Below, piece after piece: positions 45,766-46,890 of a stretch of DNA of 46,890 nucleotides; the first letter of the stretch is position 1; each line of letters opens with the position of its first letter. The stretch covers positions 1 through 46,890 of the forward strand of contig JAIELX010000074.1 of the NCBI GenBank assembly GCA_019752635.1, in the 5' to 3' direction. The translations under genes were made by a program, and so were the position numbers. Source of the DNA: Candidatus Obscuribacterales bacterium. Lineage in GTDB: Bacteria > Cyanobacteriota > Vampirovibrionia > Obscuribacterales > Obscuribacteraceae. The notes under the pieces are model-generated. The model ran no database searches, was not told the DNA's origin, and saw nothing but the letters and a program-made list of their open reading frames with translations.

Positions 45766-46890
45766 CTAACGATAATCGGGGATGGTAAAAGAGAAGGTCG
45801 AGCCTTGCCCCGGTGTCGATTCGACCCGGATAGCGCCGTTGTGGTGGTCGACTATGGCCTTACAGATTGCCAGTCCCAAACCGGTTCCAGGATATTCGTC
45901 GGCGGAGTGCAACCGCCTGAACATTCCGAAAATTTTGTCTAGATATTGATTCTCAATCCCGATGCCGTTGTCACGGACCAGAAACTCAATGGCCCCTTCC
46001 CGCTGAACCGCACTAACAGTTATCTCGGGAACAGTATCGTTCTTCACAAACTTGAGAGCATTGCCGATCAGATTCTGCAATAGCCGCGTCATCTGCAGCC
46101 TGTCGGCGGTCACCACAGCTAGTGGCCCCGCCGTAACGATCGCTTTCTTCTCGGCAATACTTTGTTCTAAATTAGCGCACGCCTCTTCAAAGCATTTACT
46201 CATGTCTACCGGTTGAAAAGGTTTCACGCTAGCGCTTACAGTTGCGTGTTCAAGTACTCCTTTGATTAACCCCTCCATTCGTACGGTTCCATCAAAGATG
46301 TAGCCGATGAATTCGTCGGCCTTCGTATCGAGCTTGCCGGCATACCGACTGCGCAGCAACGCCGTGTACCCTTGAATCACCTTCAGCGGCTCTTGCATAT
46401 CGTGAGAAGCAATGCGCGCGAACTGCTGCAATGCATTGTTCGATCGCCCGATTTCGTCTAACGATTTGCGCAAGGCCTCCTCCGTTTCACGCCGTTTAGC
46501 AATCTCTTCCAGCAATTCCCGGTTAGACTGCTCAAGCTCTCTGGTGCGCTCTTCTACTCGATCCTCCAAGCGAGAAGCATATTGCTTAATGCGAGCACTG
46601 CGCTCGCTGGCAACAAAAACTAGAGCGAACATTACGGCCAGCGCTACTGCATGTTGACCGACCAGACGATCAATTTGAAACAGTGGTGCGGCGACGAAGT
46701 AATCAAAACAACCGATACTCAGGAAGCAAGCCCATAAGGCAGGTCCCAAACCGTATTTGTTGGCGGCGATGTACGCCACAAACAGGTATAGCATCATGTC
46801 GTTCTCTTGATTAAGAATCGGCGCCGACACCACTGCAGTCAATGTGCACAATCCAACCATCGACGTTGTTAAGGCATATTGGCAAGCAAC
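45766..46890 (-). CDS. Sensor histidine kinase with KdpD-like membrane domain (5-prime end outside the window)
   Basis: At least 374 residues are visible. An ATG at 46860 exists, but the frame stays open to the window edge, and the region around it already reads as the middle of a DUF4118-type four-span membrane domain (LYLFVAYIAANKYGLGPALWA). The true start is therefore probably to the right. Numbered from Met at 46860: coiled coil about 95-140, HisKA with His153 in SHDMQEP, N box Asn267, G1 DNGIGIE at 297-303 and G2 GTGLGLA at 325-331. No PAS or GAF domain is seen. It would phosphorylate the response regulator encoded 22 bases downstream. Confidence 0.9.
   Translation of the reverse strand, partial: VACQYALTTSMVGLCTLTAVVSAPILNQENDMMLYLFVAYIAANKYGLGPALWACFLSIGCFDYFVAAPLFQIDRLVGQHAVALAVMFALVFVASERSARIKQYASRLEDRVEERTRELEQSNRELLEEIAKRRETEEALRKSLDEIGRSNNALQQFARIASHDMQEPLKVIQGYTALLRSRYAGKLDTKADEFIGYIFDGTVRMEGLIKGVLEHATVSASVKPFQPVDMSKCFEEACANLEQSIAEKKAIVTAGPLAVVTADRLQMTRLLQNLIGNALKFVKNDTVPEITVSAVQREGAIEFLVRDNGIGIENQYLDKIFGMFRRLHSADEYPGTGLGLAICKAIVDHHNGAIRVESTPGQGSTFSFTIPDYR

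Overview
The window carries about 28 protein genes and no rRNA or tRNA that I can recognise. Coding is dense, on both strands, and near-even in base composition. The gene content suggests an aerobic or microaerobic bacterium from a lineage rich in secreted and TPR proteins. It combines a cytochrome bd oxidase, citrate synthase, a LexA repressor, two secreted caspase-like proteases, a Ser/Thr kinase with an extracytoplasmic TPR-like part, an Rcp1-like response regulator and a giant glycine-rich repeat protein. This mix fits non-photosynthetic Cyanobacteriota such as Obscuribacterales (Melainabacteria/Vampirovibrionia). That assignment is an inference from gene content only, because the window has no phylogenetic marker RNA.

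Layout. 196-2758: two secreted proteins, one pilin-like and one a metzincin-type protease flanked by TPRs. 3322-13407: a 3361-residue secreted protein with about 43 beta-strand/glycine-block repeats and a FecR-like C-terminal region. 13408-13709: an intergenic stretch with two related inverted repeats, followed by a purple-acid-phosphatase-like enzyme (13710-15197). 15199-21899: a membrane protein, a 1294-residue TPR protein with a long disordered linker, a small coupled gene, and a membrane/TPR-like protein on the minus strand. 22223-27485: FabF, a secreted ankyrin protein, and a Ser/Thr kinase with a TPR-like region.

27521-33527 is a run of six minus-strand genes: an 87-residue protein, a secreted caspase with an NTF2-like tail, a 105-residue protein, a second secreted caspase with a lipocalin-like N-terminal domain, a membrane-anchored TPR protein and a secreted helical-repeat protein. 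This is the best candidate here for an undescribed system. 33732-35192: lexA and sfsA, with a good promoter and an overlapping palindrome upstream of lexA. 35382-37921: cydAB, with a leader hairpin that could hide the cydA ribosome binding site. 38022-40157: a TPR protein. 40409-41524: citrate synthase, ending in a strong bidirectional terminator.

41583-46890: an HExxH-plus-leucine-rich-repeat protein, an RDD protein and a SpoIIM-like protein that start head to head 12 bases apart, an LRV-repeat protein, a response regulator, and a sensor histidine kinase that runs off the right edge of the window.

The housekeeping genes (fabF, lexA, sfsA, cydAB, citrate synthase) are ordinary. The accessory genes are dominated by exported proteins built from repeats (TPR, ankyrin, LRR, LRV, Gly-rich) and by proteases, which points to a cell-envelope or surface-interaction lifestyle.
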